Part shown: positions 37,901 to 47,324 of the stretch, piece by piece
Layout of the letters: the number at the start of each line of letters is the position of its first letter
How positions within the stretch are numbered: position 1 is the stretch's first letter
Made by a program: the position numbers and the translations under genes
Notes under the pieces: model-generated
Told to the model about the DNA's origin: nothing
Seen by the model: only the letters and a program-made list of their open reading frames with translations
Database searches by the model: none
From: Effrenium voratum
Lineage: Eukaryota; Sar; Dinophyceae; Suessiales; Symbiodiniaceae
Direction: 5' to 3'
Length of the DNA: 64,000 nucleotides
NCBI GenBank assembly: GCA_963377175.1
Contig: CAUJNA010000839.1
Coordinates: forward strand, 2,501 to 66,500

Positions 37901-40900
37901 CACGAAGCGGTCTCCAGGGGAATGAAAACCATCACGTTTGTTGGCACAAACCACGGGAAGCATCAATCCAGGGTTTATTAGGTGGTGCGTGATTTCGTCC
38001 ATCCACGTACGTTCTCCTGGGCCTAACCTTCCCACCACTACCAGGGCGGCACCTTTGCACACCTGGAAGATCAATTTCCTCTTGAAGGGACCGGTCCCTG
38101 TCAGGTGCCATGTTCGGAGGAAGGTTTCTCAACAACCCGCCAACCGGAAATCAGGAATCCCAAACCTTCATGGGCCACGTTTTCCTTCAGGCGAGCTGTC
38201 CAGATTCTCACCAAGAATCTATACCCAGGGTTGCTCATCTTTGGTGATTGAAAGCTAGCATTTTTCCCGGCAGGTCAGCTTTCCTGGTCTCTCATTGGTT
38301 GCTCAACCGCCCATACCATAGACCCCAAGACAGGCACTAGCACCAGCACTAACATGACTTGTTCTACTGGGACCTTCTGGTAGATTCCCTGGCGGGCGGA
38401 ACCTCAACAAGCAAACAATTCCTCCTGCTTGTTCAATGATTCACCAGTCGAAAACGTGAGAAGGATAGGAGGTGGTCATCATTGTCGTCCTAGGCCAAAT
38501 GCTTCGAATCAGCGCCGAGCGCGAAAGCTCCTGTTTGCTCTGCGCACGTGACCTCCAAAACGCTTTACCGCAAAGAGAAAACATGCGTGCCGAAAAATCC
38601 CTTTGAGATCCGACACCCAAGATTTGGGGTTTCTTCGGTTGACCAATCCGATGTGGGGTCTGCACAAAACCCTTACACGGAAGCAGGCAAAAACTTGGGT
38701 TCCCTGGCTCCGAGTCTGGCTCCCTTCCAAGCGCTATCTAGCTACCCCTCCACTTGCTTGCTGTCGACCCCTCTGCACAAAGAGCTTCACTTTTTCTGTG
38801 GAGTCAATAGGTGAACCAACTTGATTTCAAGAATCCGAGTCCAAAGGTCCAACCCAGTTGGCAATCAAGTCCAACCCGGGACTTGAAATTTGACCTCCGC
38901 CGTTTCCGGTGTCTGGCGCCTCTGAGGCTCCCCCCCCCTTCCGGACACCGCTCGCCTGGCCGAGTGCGGTCACGCCGAACCAGCCGCAGGCGATGACGTG
39001 CTCCAAGAGCACCAGGCAGAGCAGCAGCAGACACAACGAGAACTCCAAGGCCGCCACCTCAAGAAAAACAGATGGGGCGTGTCTGGAGGACTCCTCCTTC
39101 TCGAGGTAGTTGTTCAAAAGGGGACAACAAGGAAAGCCACAAAAAATCGGGGGGGAGAGCTCCGGGGCTGCCACCTCGAGGTGGGGGGGGGGTGAATTTG
39201 GGAGTCAGGGAAATTATGTCGCAACCTGCTTTAGGAAAGAAACATGGCTGTGTGTGTGTGTGTTTGGTTGTATAGCCCGTTGAACGCTTGGGCCCCGGTA
39301 GTGGTTTAGGGCTTGTGCTTGAATCTGAAGCAAAGGGCTATGAATCCAAAGTAACGAAATGGCGGACGTCATTCAGGGGACTTCTGCCAGCCACTTTTGA
39401 GGTGGTTCCCTGTGAAGCGAGCAAAAAATGCGTGGCCGTCGTAGTATGTCCTCTGCGAATCCTGGGTCTGGGGGGTCTGGGGGTGTAAGCCACCTTAGAC
39501 ATTTGTCCCCCTTACAAAGTCGACGGCACCATGGGTTGTGTCATGTCCTGGCCGAAATCTTGATATGTTAAGGTGTGAAGGGGGGGCTGGGAGGAACAAA
39601 AACACAACTGGGAGAGAAAAGCCAGTGGTCCCTCCCACTTTGCGGGAGAAAAGCATTGGGGCAGTTTTCCAGAAAGCTGGGTCACCAACTCTGTGCAAAA
39701 ACTGGGGCACTGGGACCAACCACGTCACTGGTCTTCCCACAACTGCTTTCGGAAGGTTTGGGACGGGCCAAGGGATCGGATCCAATGCTACAAAGGGAGG
39801 CCCATGTTCCACTTTGGTCGAGTATACATATATATATATATATATGTATATATATATGTGTGTGTGTATTGATTCATTTATTTCTACATGTATATAAATA
39901 TATATAGTCTGTGTGTGTGTGTGTCTGTGTGCCTGTGTGTCCCTTTCGCCCCTTCCCGAGTCTGGTAGCAGAGGATCTCAATGCTGCTGTAGGAAACTCA
40001 CGTTTCCACTCTTTTTCAGGTCAGCAAGCCAAGCCTCTTCGCTCTTAGACCCTTCCTCCCACCAGCCTGGGAGTCCAACTTCTCCTGCAGGAAGCTGTAG
40101 AGCTTGCTCACCGGCCCCAGGCGCGCCGCCCGCAGCAGCCGCACGCACCGCAGAAACCGGGTGGCGCGCCCCTCCTGCGAGGGGTTTCCCCCCACCACCC
40201 TCCGGGGAAAATGGGGCGAGGGCAAGGCGGGGGGAAGGGGGGAAGGGGCTTGGGGGACAGAGGAGACTCTATGCAATGAGCTCGACCTGTGGATGGCTTA
40301 CAAAGGGCACGCAAGGACCATGTCTTGTCCTTTGATAACCGCAGCACAACCAGTACAAACCCTGACTCCCAACTCAGTGTGGACGAGCATGGGCTGCATT
40401 TCACAATTCATTCAGTCCGATTTCCTGCAGAACACTCCCAAGCACATATAACGTGGAACCTTAAAAAATACGATGTTTTGACGAACCCCTTCTGCTACTT
40501 TCTGTGCGGGAGTGGCTTGAAGAGCAGGCGCCTCGCCAAATTCAAGGATGGCATCCAGCAGCACCACCCCGAAGTCGAACAGGAACCACGTCCTGGCCCA
40601 AGGAGCTTCGAATTGGATGGAGGGCAAAAAAAAAGAAGCAGCACCTCTGCCATGCCATCGTGGGGGCCATCCGAATTTGAAACCCTTGCTCAAATGGTCA
40701 CAGGCACAAAGCATCCCAGCTGCGCAGCCCGTTGTCCGATCCCCCGCCAAAAGGAAAAAACCTGTGATGGGTTGAACGGCCCACGAAACCAACCAAGACC
40801 AAAAGAAGCTAAGGACCCAAACGTGCCTTCCAAGAAGTCATCCCATTTCCCACAGGTATTGACTAAGAACCAAAACCCAGACCTGTGGAAAAGCTGGAAA

Positions 40901-43900
40901 ATTTGAGAACCCCCCCTTCCCCCCTTCGCCCCCAAACCGCCCCAACCCCCCCTTCTCCCCACACACACACACACACACCTCCCAAACCCCTCCCAAACCC
41001 CCCCTTTCTCCTCAGATAGTTCCAGGCCACCTTCCAGCCGTTCCGCACCAGCACCCCCTTGCCCACGTAGGCCGTCCGAAAGTTCAGCACCAGATCCAAA
41101 ATCCAAAAGCCCACCGCCAGCTGGGACTCCGCCGAATAAGTCCTGAACTGCACATCCGGCGGGGGAGAGGGGGGTTGGAACCAGATGGCTACGTAGGTTC
41201 TTTGCAAAAGGAAAATAATCCAAACCAGGACCCATTCCCCCAATGTCGAACGGTTCCATGGGTAAAGGCTTCTTCGCACCTTTTTGTTCGTGGTTCCCCC
41301 ATATCCCATTTTTGATGGGGTAGGAATGAGTGAGATTGTGCCGTCTACTGTCACCCAAACCGCTCCCCTTCAAACCCAAGGCGCAAGTTCAAGAACTGCA
41401 AAGGGATCAGGACCACGTCGGTCAGCAAAAGCCTTCCAGCATGTCTGGGGTCGCAAAAAACACTTGGCAGATTGTTTTTTTTTGAACTACGACAAAACTT
41501 GAAAAAACATATGTTCCTTGACCATTATCCCCCACCGCCTTTACAGCCAACAGGAAAACCAACAGGGAAACGTATGGTTTGACCAGCAGCAACACAACGA
41601 GAATGATTCAACCAGGCAAGAAAAGAAACCTGGGATAATTCGTCGAAACGGTTGCTTCTAAGGCCTTGGAGGAAAAATAACAAGCCGAGAAAAGGGCAGA
41701 ACACCTAAAAAAACATCCGGAACAAGCATAACAAAAACTTAGAACCCAGAAATAAAGACAAAAGAAAAGCAAAACAACCAAAAAAACACCCCCAAACAAT
41801 GAGAAAAAGACCGCCACACGGTTTGCCAGCCCAAGGAACAGGATGGCCACCAGGTCCCAGCAGGTACGGAACTGCCCAGCGGGGTCCAGCACGCCGAACA
41901 CCTGGGAGCCCTCCTTGCGGAAAACATCGACACGGGCGATCGCGTCCCGAGGTGGTTTGCCATGTGCATCTTGGAGGTTTACAACATGCTGCGCAAGAAT
42001 GCGGGATGCCCAGGAAGAAAGCGGGCCACCATGCACGGCGGTTCCATGCTAGTTCGGGAGGGTAAAATGGTTTTGTAGGGTTCTTGGCTCCACAAAGTGC
42101 CCACGACGCACGCACCCGCCCCACCAAACCAAATCTCCACTAAATGAGCCTTGTGGAGAAAGAAAAAGGAGAAGAAAAAAAGCACTTGTAGGCTTGTTTA
42201 AGCATTTCTTTTAAGCAAGGTCCTGAAAACATACGAGCCACTGTCAATATTTGGGTGGTTCGATAGGAGACCCCTCAAATGGGTGGCTGTTTCTTTGGCT
42301 TCCCTTGAAACAGAGACACACACCCATTGCTTCACTGTTTCCAACCCGACAGCTGGATTTTGCTGAGAGAACATCTTACTACCTCTGTCAGTTAATTTGT
42401 ACCGAACGAACTGTCTACTGACTAGCGACCTAGGACTATTTTCTCGGCCATCACCGACCCCCATGGCTCCCCTTATGGCTTCGAATCAATATTGGATTAA
42501 AGGATACATCCTGGCACCATTTGCAGACTCCCATGGGTGCGGAACATGATGCGGAAAATATCGAGAAGTAACCAAGCCGAATCTCAACTTGCATCAGGGA
42601 TTTGTTTGAGAAAAGCCAGGAGGGGGCGATTTAAGCCCAGGTAGCCATGAATTCTGCAAAACGGGCTGTGGAAGCATCTTGATGTATGGAACGGGGGGGC
42701 GAATGACCGATTCAGGAAAACAGACTGTATGAGTGTTGCCGAGGGCAGTGAGCAATGAAGAAGTCTGGAGGGTAGGGTTCCCGGCTATCCGGAGATTCAC
42801 CTCTCTGGGCCTGCATACGGCAATTTGAAGGCCAAGAGTTTCATGTGCTTTTTCTCAGCCGTGGTGGCGCTGCAAAAAAACCAGCCCCCAAACGGGGTGG
42901 ATCCATGGCGTGCATACACCAAACGAATCTGCGAAGAACACAACCCTTGGGCACCTTCAAGTTTCGCGAGGCCGAGAGAAAAAACATGCGCAGAGGCAGG
43001 CGGCTGGGGGAAGAAAAAAAAAACATCCTCATCTTGGCCTCGCCTTTTTGCCTTTTGGGCTCGAATCGAACCGAGGGACTCCGGTGAAATGAACTTCGGC
43101 TGATCCGCGAGAAGGCGTGCGGATTTCTTTCGTTTTTTTCAGGGATGCAGCGCCACAAAGCCGAGAGATTGCACCATAGAAGACAGGGATCCGGATGCAT
43201 TATACACCTGAACATTGCCTTGGAAATGGTGTTTTCCCTTTATTCAGGTGGAAAAAGCGCAACATGTTTCAAATGGTTGCAAAATGTGTCTTTTAAGGAG
43301 CCCTGGAAAACATGCTGGTTTCACCGGGCTGGTGCATGAAAACCTCCAGTTTGAGCACGGCGCGCGGTCCGTAAAAACTGGCACCCACTTCCTGCGCGAT
43401 CCGTCCAACCAGAAACTTGCAGAGATTCGGATCTTCCGTGAAGCTCCTTCTACCGGTCGGTGTGATTTGACCCTGTGCCAATCAACCCACAAGAACCGAT
43501 GCCACCCAACACGCATTCCCGGGAGGATCAAGGCAGTGAGCAGGGCAAGGGAATCCGCCTGGACTCAGCTGCTAGTTTTGCTGTGTGGGCCTAGGCCCTA
43601 GGACATCCTCATGAAAATGGGAGCCCGTAAATAGTAAAACCACTAATTTTTTGGGGGGGCCATCTGAAAACGAGGCATCGCAAAAACACGGCTGGCGTCG
43701 CTTTGGCCTGTGATTGACGATCCAATTCCCATTTTTGCCTTCGTGTCTGGTCGTCAGACGACCCAAGTCCCTGCGCAGGCCCGGCTGGGAAGGCAGGCCT
43801 ACGGCCACTTCAGGGCCTCTAGAGAAGTTCCTTCACATGGGGCGGGGAGTCGGGAAACCAAATAAGAGCTGACTTTCACCATGGGAGATCAAAAAAGATC

Positions 43901-45465
43901 CTTCACTTGAGTCACAATCAAAACCCGGTATTAAAATGGTCTACCCAGAACCATGTGAAGAATTAAGAAGGCGGCCGCAACCATTTCTGGCTGGGACTGC
44001 CCCTTACTAACTTTTATCTACCCGGGTATTGATTTTGGCTCACATGCAGGTTTGAAATCCCAAAGTGCGGGTCCTCCTGCGCATACATCATCACAGAGCG
44101 CGTGGTGCCCGCCATGATAAGCATCTGTGTCTGCACACTGCCTGCGGCTCTCCGACCCACGAGCGAGTTGCTGAAGCCCTGGATTGCTGAAGCCCTGGTT
44201 GACCAATATAGGTGGTGCCTTTTTCGTGGTCGAACCCTGCCACGATCCCCACGCCCCGACAAATGCCGTTGGAGGCTGTCCACATACTTGTGTGCGCATT
44301 TGGCCACGCCTGTTTCAAGAAAGGTTGAGGCAAGTACACTTTCCCGAAATGCACCAAGAGAGATACTTGGACCGGCTGGGAAAATCTCCGCTCTTCCAAA
44401 TGGTTTTCGGTCCCGGATCCTGATCCGTAATCCTAACCACTATGGAAGGGAAGCATTGAGCCTGTTCAATTAAAGGAAGCCAACTGCAAATGCAACCGTT
44501 TCAAACCTTTTAGGGGCCCTTCCCGGCCTGTCCCCGCCGTTTGCTTGCATTGGGTCCAGCACTCGTGAGGCCGCAAGGCCCTCCGGATCGGGGGTTCCTC
44601 CTCCTCAGGACATCCGAGTATTACGCACTCGGGTTGTGGGAGGGTACCCCTGTTCGAGGTTCTCAAAAGGCAAACCCGCGCCATTTGGGGGGGGGGGGGT
44701 TTGTGAGACAACCCAACTCAAGCGACACTGCAGTCACGTCTAAATCAGAGCAAGCGAGAAGGTAGGCCCTGGATAGGTCAAAAACGCTGCTGCCACACCG
44801 GGAAAGCCCGCTTTCGGCTGGACCGGAATGCATGAGCAGGGTTCCTTACAGGATACATGCCGAAACCAAGTGATTCACAAGGCTCAGCTGGCTCAGTCCA
44901 AGGAACGACACGCAGCAGCGCCGGATCTGCAACCTCAGCAAGCACAAATATCTGCGCAGGGGTGGATGCCGAGCTGGAAAGCTGAGCAGGGAGCACACAG
45001 TGCGAATCAAGGGTGGCAACCTGGCATCTCCTGAGAGGAGAGTAAACCAAAAAAAGAAGTGGAAGCCGGCAAGCCCCGCGGCCCTTGGCCATTTTTGTTG
45101 GCTAGCACCTTGCTTGGGCTGCTATAAGAAAACTCAGATGCCCAGTGGCCATGGGGAACAAGGGCATTTTTGATTGGTTGACTTTAAAGGGGAACCCTTC
45201 CCCGTGGCCATGGGGAACAAGGGCATTTTTGGTTGGTTGACTTTAAAGGGGAACCCTTCCCCTAAAAAAGGAAAAAGGGGCACCACTGGGCAACTGGGAA
45301 AAGGAGAGCAAACGCTCTCCAGCCCCGGCGAGGCCGCCCCCCCCTTACACCTGGCTGCAGCCTTGCTGCCACGGAGGCCGGCGGCTTGCCGAGCTCCTGC
45401 GACCGCAGAATCTTTGAGACTCTCGCAACCTGTTCGGTTTGCGGCGAGGTGACACTCTTGGCCAT
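25854..45465 (-). CDS. Voltage-gated cation channel with C-linker and cNMP-binding-like domain (HCN/CNG/EAG superfamily), 18 or more exons
   Basis: Exons on the minus strand: 45465-45351, 44141-44060, 43446-43344, 43003-42955, 41969-41827 (S1), 41147-41011 (S2), 40592-40532 (S3), 40174-40067 (S4), 39057-38956 (S5), 37846-37787 (turret), 34819-34747 (pore), 33036-32938 (S6), 31489-31388, 31053-30953, 29976-29916 (C-linker), 28281-28224, 27964-27874, 25957-25854 (cNBD). Phases agree at every join except turret-pore and 27.87-25.96 kb, where a small exon is probably missed. Together they give about 550 aa. Membrane order, an S4 with five Arg at every third position, a pore helix T-W-S-L-A-Q-L and a cNBD core F-S-A-G-E-A-A place it in the superfamily. 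The pore lacks GYG, so ion selectivity is unknown. The gene probably continues to about 18 kb. Donors are mostly GC, some GT, two or three GA. Confidence 0.85.
26000..27800. other. Intron-like stretch of the channel gene
   Basis: It should contain at least one small cNBD exon that I could not identify. Open frames of 80-156 codons on both strands at 26.4-26.9 kb have no recognisable motif. Confidence 0.4.
27116..27236. repeat. Dispersed repeat family 5
   Basis: CTTCTGCTCCCCTGCTAAAAG with a slightly longer palindrome (AAAAGTTTGTTCAAACTTTT), then GGAAAACCCATGAAAGTTGGC and ATGCACCAAAG. Confidence 0.75.
27874..27964 (-). CDS. Channel exon 17: cNBD beta-roll core
   Basis: Encodes G-E-M-V-F-S-A-G-E-A-A-N-R-S-F-L-P, then S-G-H-F-Q-Y-M. 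This matches the cNBD motif 'D-x-V-F-x-x-G-E-x-A-x-x-M-x-F-x-x-x-G'. CAAAG|GTCC donor. Confidence 0.88.
28224..28281 (-). CDS. Channel exon 16: entry helix of the cNBD
   Basis: CACAG|GAG acceptor; encodes E-N-Y-V-L-H-H-L-S-V-H-A-I-S-I-L-D-L-G, at the position of the alpha-A helix and the first cNBD strand (usually '...L-x-x-x-D'). The GC donor is preceded by CG rather than AG. Confidence 0.8.
29916..29976 (-). CDS. Channel exon 15: end of C-linker
   Basis: CCGAG|G acceptor, CGG|GCTCGC donor. Twenty codons: F-T-K-H-K-R-S-L-G-K-L-P-F-L-R-L-A-Y-A-R, at the position of the 'H-P-F-F' turn before the cNBD. Both phases match. Confidence 0.75.
30953..31053 (-). CDS. Channel exon 14: C-linker, second part
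   Basis: CGCAG|GAG acceptor; encodes I-L-E-K-L-S-V-P-L-I-G-E-L-L, the 'E-x-L-S-x-x-L-x-x-E-L' helix typical of C-linkers. A GC donor after TCAGT gives the phase needed by exon 15. Confidence 0.88.
31388..31489 (-). CDS. Channel exon 13: C-linker, first part
   Basis: GCCAG|GAG acceptor, CAG|GCGACA donor, 34 codons. The frame reads R-Q-L-R-Q-F-L-W-Q-N-Q-I-P-T-P-L-G-K-R-V, then R-Y-L-R-Y. The pattern 'L-R-x-F-L...I-P...L-x-x-R-V-x-R-Y' marks the A'-B' helices of the C-linker. Confidence 0.92.
32040..32112. repeat. Introner-family element, partial
   Basis: Contains GCGGCCGCACCCATTTATT and ends TTACCCGGGTTTTGATTGTGACTT. Only one terminus is preserved. Confidence 0.55.
32938..33036 (-). CDS. Channel exon 12: S6 segment
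   Basis: CGTAG|G acceptor, CAG|GAGGAG (GA) donor, 33 codons: V-Y-T-V-G-A-G-F-V-S-V-L-C-F-A-M-V-V-S-A, then L-T-S-L-V-R-S-L. It is in phase with the pore exon and with the C-linker exon. Confidence 0.92.
34552..34689. mobile_element. MITE, family 1 (AATGTTGACCCCGGATTA ends)
   Basis: A 138 bp element whose first and last ~50 bp are inverted repeats: AATGTTGACCCCGGATTAAT at the left, its complement ATTAATCCGGGGTCAACATT at the right. It lies in the channel intron just after the pore exon. Further copies: 5171-5306 and 22302-22586. Confidence 0.85.
34747..34819 (-). CDS. Channel exon 11: pore helix and selectivity filter
   Basis: CCCAG|G acceptor, GAG|GTCGAG donor. It encodes Y-T-S-S-M-T-W-S-L-A-Q-L then G-V-G-S-T-E-V-E. 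The aromatic/Thr-rich pore helix is typical. The filter position holds G-V-G-S instead of GYG or GFG, so K+ selectivity is not predicted. Confidence 0.9.
35278..35368. repeat. Family 3 element, partial
   Basis: Shares CATCTAAACCAGYGCC, ATTTTTAACCA and CTCAC...AAAAAGGACAC with 400-475, and AAAAAGGACAC with 60466-60584. Confidence 0.6.
35632..35752. mobile_element. MITE, family 2 (CTGTGGATGGACGAA ends, TA flanks)
   Basis: A 121 bp element with inverted ends CTGTGGATGGACGAA...CACCAC and GTGGTGCAGGATTTCGTCCA, flanked by TA on both sides, which suggests a TA target duplication. Partial relatives: 7543-7617, 37930-38006, 10245-10262, 45552-45600. Confidence 0.8.
36216..37180. repeat. Degenerate tandem repeat, units of about 130-160 bp
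   Basis: Each unit carries GAGCAAGAGGCGCCAGCA, then CAACAGCTTGCA, GCAAAGGCTTTGCTGCACAG, and a palindrome-like block of AACTTTTCGGGGCCCGAAAAGTTGTTTTC type. Units begin near 36225, 36378, 36512 and 36757. Further copies of the AAAAGTTG block lie at 36885, 37010 and 37150. The tRNA-like element interrupts the array. Confidence 0.75.
36594..36672 (-). tRNA. tRNA-like sequence (pseudogene or SINE head)
   Basis: On the minus strand TGGTGTAGTGG fits the Pol III A box and GGTTCAATCC fits the B box, about 45 bases apart. An anticodon-like stem CCGC/GCGG encloses the loop TCCGCAT. The acceptor stem is imperfect and position 33 is C rather than T, so I think it is a tRNA-derived sequence rather than a working tRNA. 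It sits between units of a local tandem repeat. Confidence 0.45.
37595..37725. mobile_element. MITE-like element, family 4
   Basis: Shares CCCCCAGTGAACATCCGAT, the GTGGTGCACCTAC block (partly duplicated) and GGTACTACTGGTTTTGACCCA. It ends about 60 bp from the channel turret exon. Confidence 0.65.
37787..37846 (-). CDS. Channel exon 10: S5-pore turret
   Basis: CCCGAG|GAC acceptor, CTG|GCTATG donor, 20 codons including D-E-T-W-I-Q-H-F-N-M-G-D-K. A turret 'T-W-I' between S5 and the pore is common in this superfamily. Its phase 0 end does not match the next exon found, so a small exon is probably missing between 37.8 and 34.8 kb. Confidence 0.7.
38956..39057 (-). CDS. Channel exon 9: S5 segment
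   Basis: CTTGAG|G acceptor, CAG|GCGAGC donor, 34 codons. It contains S-L-C-L-L-L-L-C-L-V-L-L-E-H-V-I-A-C-G-W-F: a hydrophobic S5 ending in the H-x-x-A-C-x-W signature of CNG/EAG channels. Confidence 0.93.
40067..40174 (-). CDS. Channel exon 8: S4 voltage sensor and S4-S5 linker
   Basis: GCAG|GAG acceptor and CAG|GCTGGT donor, 36 codons. The sensor reads R-F-L-R-C-V-R-L-L-R-A-A-R, five Arg at three-residue spacing. The linker is L-Y-S-F-L-Q-E-K-L-D-S-Q. Confidence 0.95.
40532..40592 (-). CDS. Channel exon 7: S3 segment
   Basis: GGGCCAG|G acceptor and GAG|GCGCC donor. Sixty-one bases encode T-W-F-L-F-D-F-G-V-V-L-L-D-A-I-L-E-F-G-E, an S3 helix with the conserved 'W-F-x-x-D'. The phase join to exon 6 is exact. 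Confidence 0.93.
41011..41147 (-). CDS. Channel exon 6: S2 segment and S2-S3 loop
   Basis: Encodes V-G-F-W-I-L-D-L-V-L-N-F-R-T-A-Y-V, the S2 helix with the D-x-x-x-N-F-x-T motif typical of CNG/EAG channels. The loop ends in K-V-A-W-N-Y-L-R. The donor is GA (CTGAG|GAGAAAGG), and the AG|G codon completed in the next exon is Arg. Confidence 0.92.
41827..41969 (-). CDS. Channel exon 5: S1 segment
   Basis: CCAAG| acceptor (phase 1), CTG|GCAAAC donor. It encodes R-V-D-V-F-R-K-E-G-S-Q-V-F, then V-L-D-P-A-G-Q-F-R-T-C-W-D-L and V-A-I-L-F-L-G-L. The pattern 'P-x-x-x-F-R-x-x-W-D-L' running into a hydrophobic helix is how S1 begins in CNG/EAG-type channels. Confidence 0.85.
42955..43003 (-). CDS. Channel exon 4 (cytosolic, short)
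   Basis: Placed after a strong polypyrimidine tract and CCCCCAG. Sixteen codons (P-P-A-S-A-H-V-F-S-L-G-L-A-K-L-E) plus one base, then AAG|GTGCCC. Phase 0 in and phase 1 out match both neighbours. Confidence 0.55.
43188..43308. repeat. Dispersed repeat shared with 22320-22432
   Basis: Shared words are GCATTATACACCTGAACATT, CCCTTTATT and TCTTTTAAGG in the same order; about 75-80% identity by eye. Confidence 0.7.
43344..43446 (-). CDS. Channel exon 3 (cytosolic)
   Basis: A GAAG|G acceptor and a GAG|GTTTTC donor. It encodes S-F-T-E-D-P-N-L-C-K-F-L-V-G-R-I-A, then S-F-Y-G-P-R-A-V-L-K-L-E: 34 codons ending in phase 0. The peptide is clearly protein-like in this frame only. Confidence 0.6.
43908..44042. 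mobile_element. Introner-family element
   Basis: Ends TGAGTCACAATCAAAACCCGG and CCGGGTATTGATTTTGGCTCA. It lies between two probable channel exons, and its end gives a GTGAGCC that could serve as a 5' splice site. Confidence 0.75.
44060..44141 (-). CDS. Channel exon 2 (cytosolic)
   Basis: CCGCAG|GC acceptor in phase 1; encodes S-V-Q-T-Q-M-L-I-M-A-G-T-T-R-S-V-M-M-Y-A-Q. A GA donor at 44060 gives the phase needed by the next exon. The alternative GT donor at 44044 coincides with the end of an inverted-repeat element (43908-44042) but would be followed by a TGA. Confidence 0.5.
45145..45262. repeat. 59-bp unit duplicated in tandem
   Basis: GTGGCCATGGGGAACAAGGG...GGGGAACCCTTCCCC occurs at 45145-45203 and again at 45204-45262 with one base changed, indicating a recent duplication. 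Confidence 0.9.
45351..45465 (-). CDS. Channel exon 1: initiation exon, N-terminal cytosolic segment
   Basis: The ATG directly follows a CCCCAG acceptor, as expected where a trans-spliced leader joins. Thirty-eight codons (M-A-K-S-V-T-S-P-Q-T-E-Q-V, then helix A-R-V-S-K-I-L-R-S-Q-E-L) end in phase 1 at a CCAG|GTGTAAGG donor. The next exon candidate (44141) starts in the matching phase. That it belongs to the channel rests on order and phase, not on homology. Confidence 0.6.
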
Positions 45466-45928
45466 CTGGGGCACGCAGAGAATCATGAGTCCAAAGTCTG
45501 TTTCACATGTAGCCTGCCCTACAGTAACATCTCACCATATCGGAAGTTGTGGGAGTCGTCCATCCCAAGGGGACCATGGACTATTGGAGGTGCTGTTCCA
45601 CCAAAAGCAGTATGCTTGATCCCGGCAATTTTCCAACAAGACCAAACGCGACCGGACGAAGTACCAATCTAACAGCTTCGAAACACACAAAGAACGCATG
45701 GGCTCAAACACATCAATGCTTGTCTAAGATAAATTCATATTGCAGTTCGAGAAACATAAGTATAATTATAGAAAAGGTGTCTTGTTCTTAAGAAGATTGT
45801 ACAGAAGATTGACTTCATAGGTTACGTATATTCGTGCAATCCATATTCTCAATGCTGGTAGGGTCCGGCAGAGCTGGGGGGCAGAAGTTTCAAAACAGTG
45901 AACAACTATAGTTTGGAGAACGGCTTGC

Positions 45929-46320
45929 CTCTCTCTCTCTCTCTCTATAGATATATAGCTCTCTCTCTCCCCCTCTCTCTCTTTGTCTTGCGTGCAGTTT
46001 TCTGCTGCTTCCCTTTTCCTTGTCTCTTTTCTCCTTTGTCGCACGCTTGTCCAAAGCTTTCATCCAAGTGCGTGAAAGCAAAACAACTCTCTATTTTCTA
46101 ATCTCTTTATCTTCCTGTCTAGTCTATCTAGCTATCCAGCTCTTTCTTGTTTATCTATCTATCTATGTATCGATCTGCCTATCCATCTACTTATCTACCT
46201 CCGTATCTATCTCTCATATTTCTCTCTCTCTATCCCTACCTAGCTATCGGTTTACTTATCTATCTGTCTAGCTATCTATCTCATCTATCTATTTCTCTCT
46301 CTCTCTCTCTCTCCCTCTAC
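45929..46320. repeat. (CT)n and (TATC)n compound repeat
   Basis: CT runs at 45929-45980, degenerate TATC/CTAT from about 46110 to 46290, CT again to 46320. 46325-46760 continues as a degenerate repeat of TGCGCCACGAAATCTGCACTC and CTTGCGAAAGTGC. Confidence 0.85.
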
Positions 46321-47324
46321 CTCTCTCGCGAAAGTAGTGCGCTACAACGAGCTCTGCGATTGACCTTTCGAAAGCGCTGCGCCACGAAATCTGCACTCAG
46401 CTTTGGCTTTTCGAAAGTGCTTGCCTGTCGCCTGCCAAAAACTCTGCTGCAGCCTTGCGAAAGTGCTGTCCCTTTGTCTACCTATTTGCTTGTTGCTTTT
46501 GACTATCTCTCTACATCCATTTAGCTATCTATCTCCCTCTCTCTCTTGCAAAAAAACGTGCGCCCACCACGATCTCTGTGTTTGCCCTTTCGACATCGCT
46601 GCGCCTGCCACGAAATCTGCACTCGACCTTGCGAAAGTGTACTTGGCCTTGCGTTGTGGAAGCGCTGCGATGCCAAGAAGTCTGTAGAAAGCCCTGCGCC
46701 GCCACGCAATCTGCGAAAGTGCTGCGCCTGCCCCGCAATTCAATCCCTGCGAAACCTTCGGACGGCCGTGCCAATGGGCCCGTCTCCAGGACCGTTCCGA
46801 GACAGGCGTCGCCACCTCTGGCTCGCGCACTGTCCGAGGAGCCCAATTCACGCACAGGGCCAATGTTTTCTGCTTCTTGCTGTTCGCCAGCTCTCGTGCT
46901 TTCGTCATGTTGCTAGCTATTTCGCGCACGTCACACATCTTAGAGCTATCTATCTTTCAAGCTTGCTATTTGTCAAAGCTATCTATTTGTCACGCAAGCC
47001 GTAAAGTTATCTGTCATGGCTATGTGTCAAAGCAGCTAGCTCAATTGATTCCAGTACTACGGAAGTTTCTTGAAAACTCACCTTTGACTAACGTCGAAGC
47101 AGAATACACACATCATACCATCCTGTAAACGAGAATTATATTATAGCATAAACTAGCTTACGCAGTATACATTGTAATATAACTTCATAGTCTCTGCTTC
47201 TTACTGCCTGTTTGCCACGATCTGTCACACACAAATGAAGCTATCTGCCCGCAGACGGCCCAATGTGGAGCTCAAGATTCAAAAAAATCGCCGGGCATCG
47301 CCCTTTGCTCGCGAACCAAGTGAC

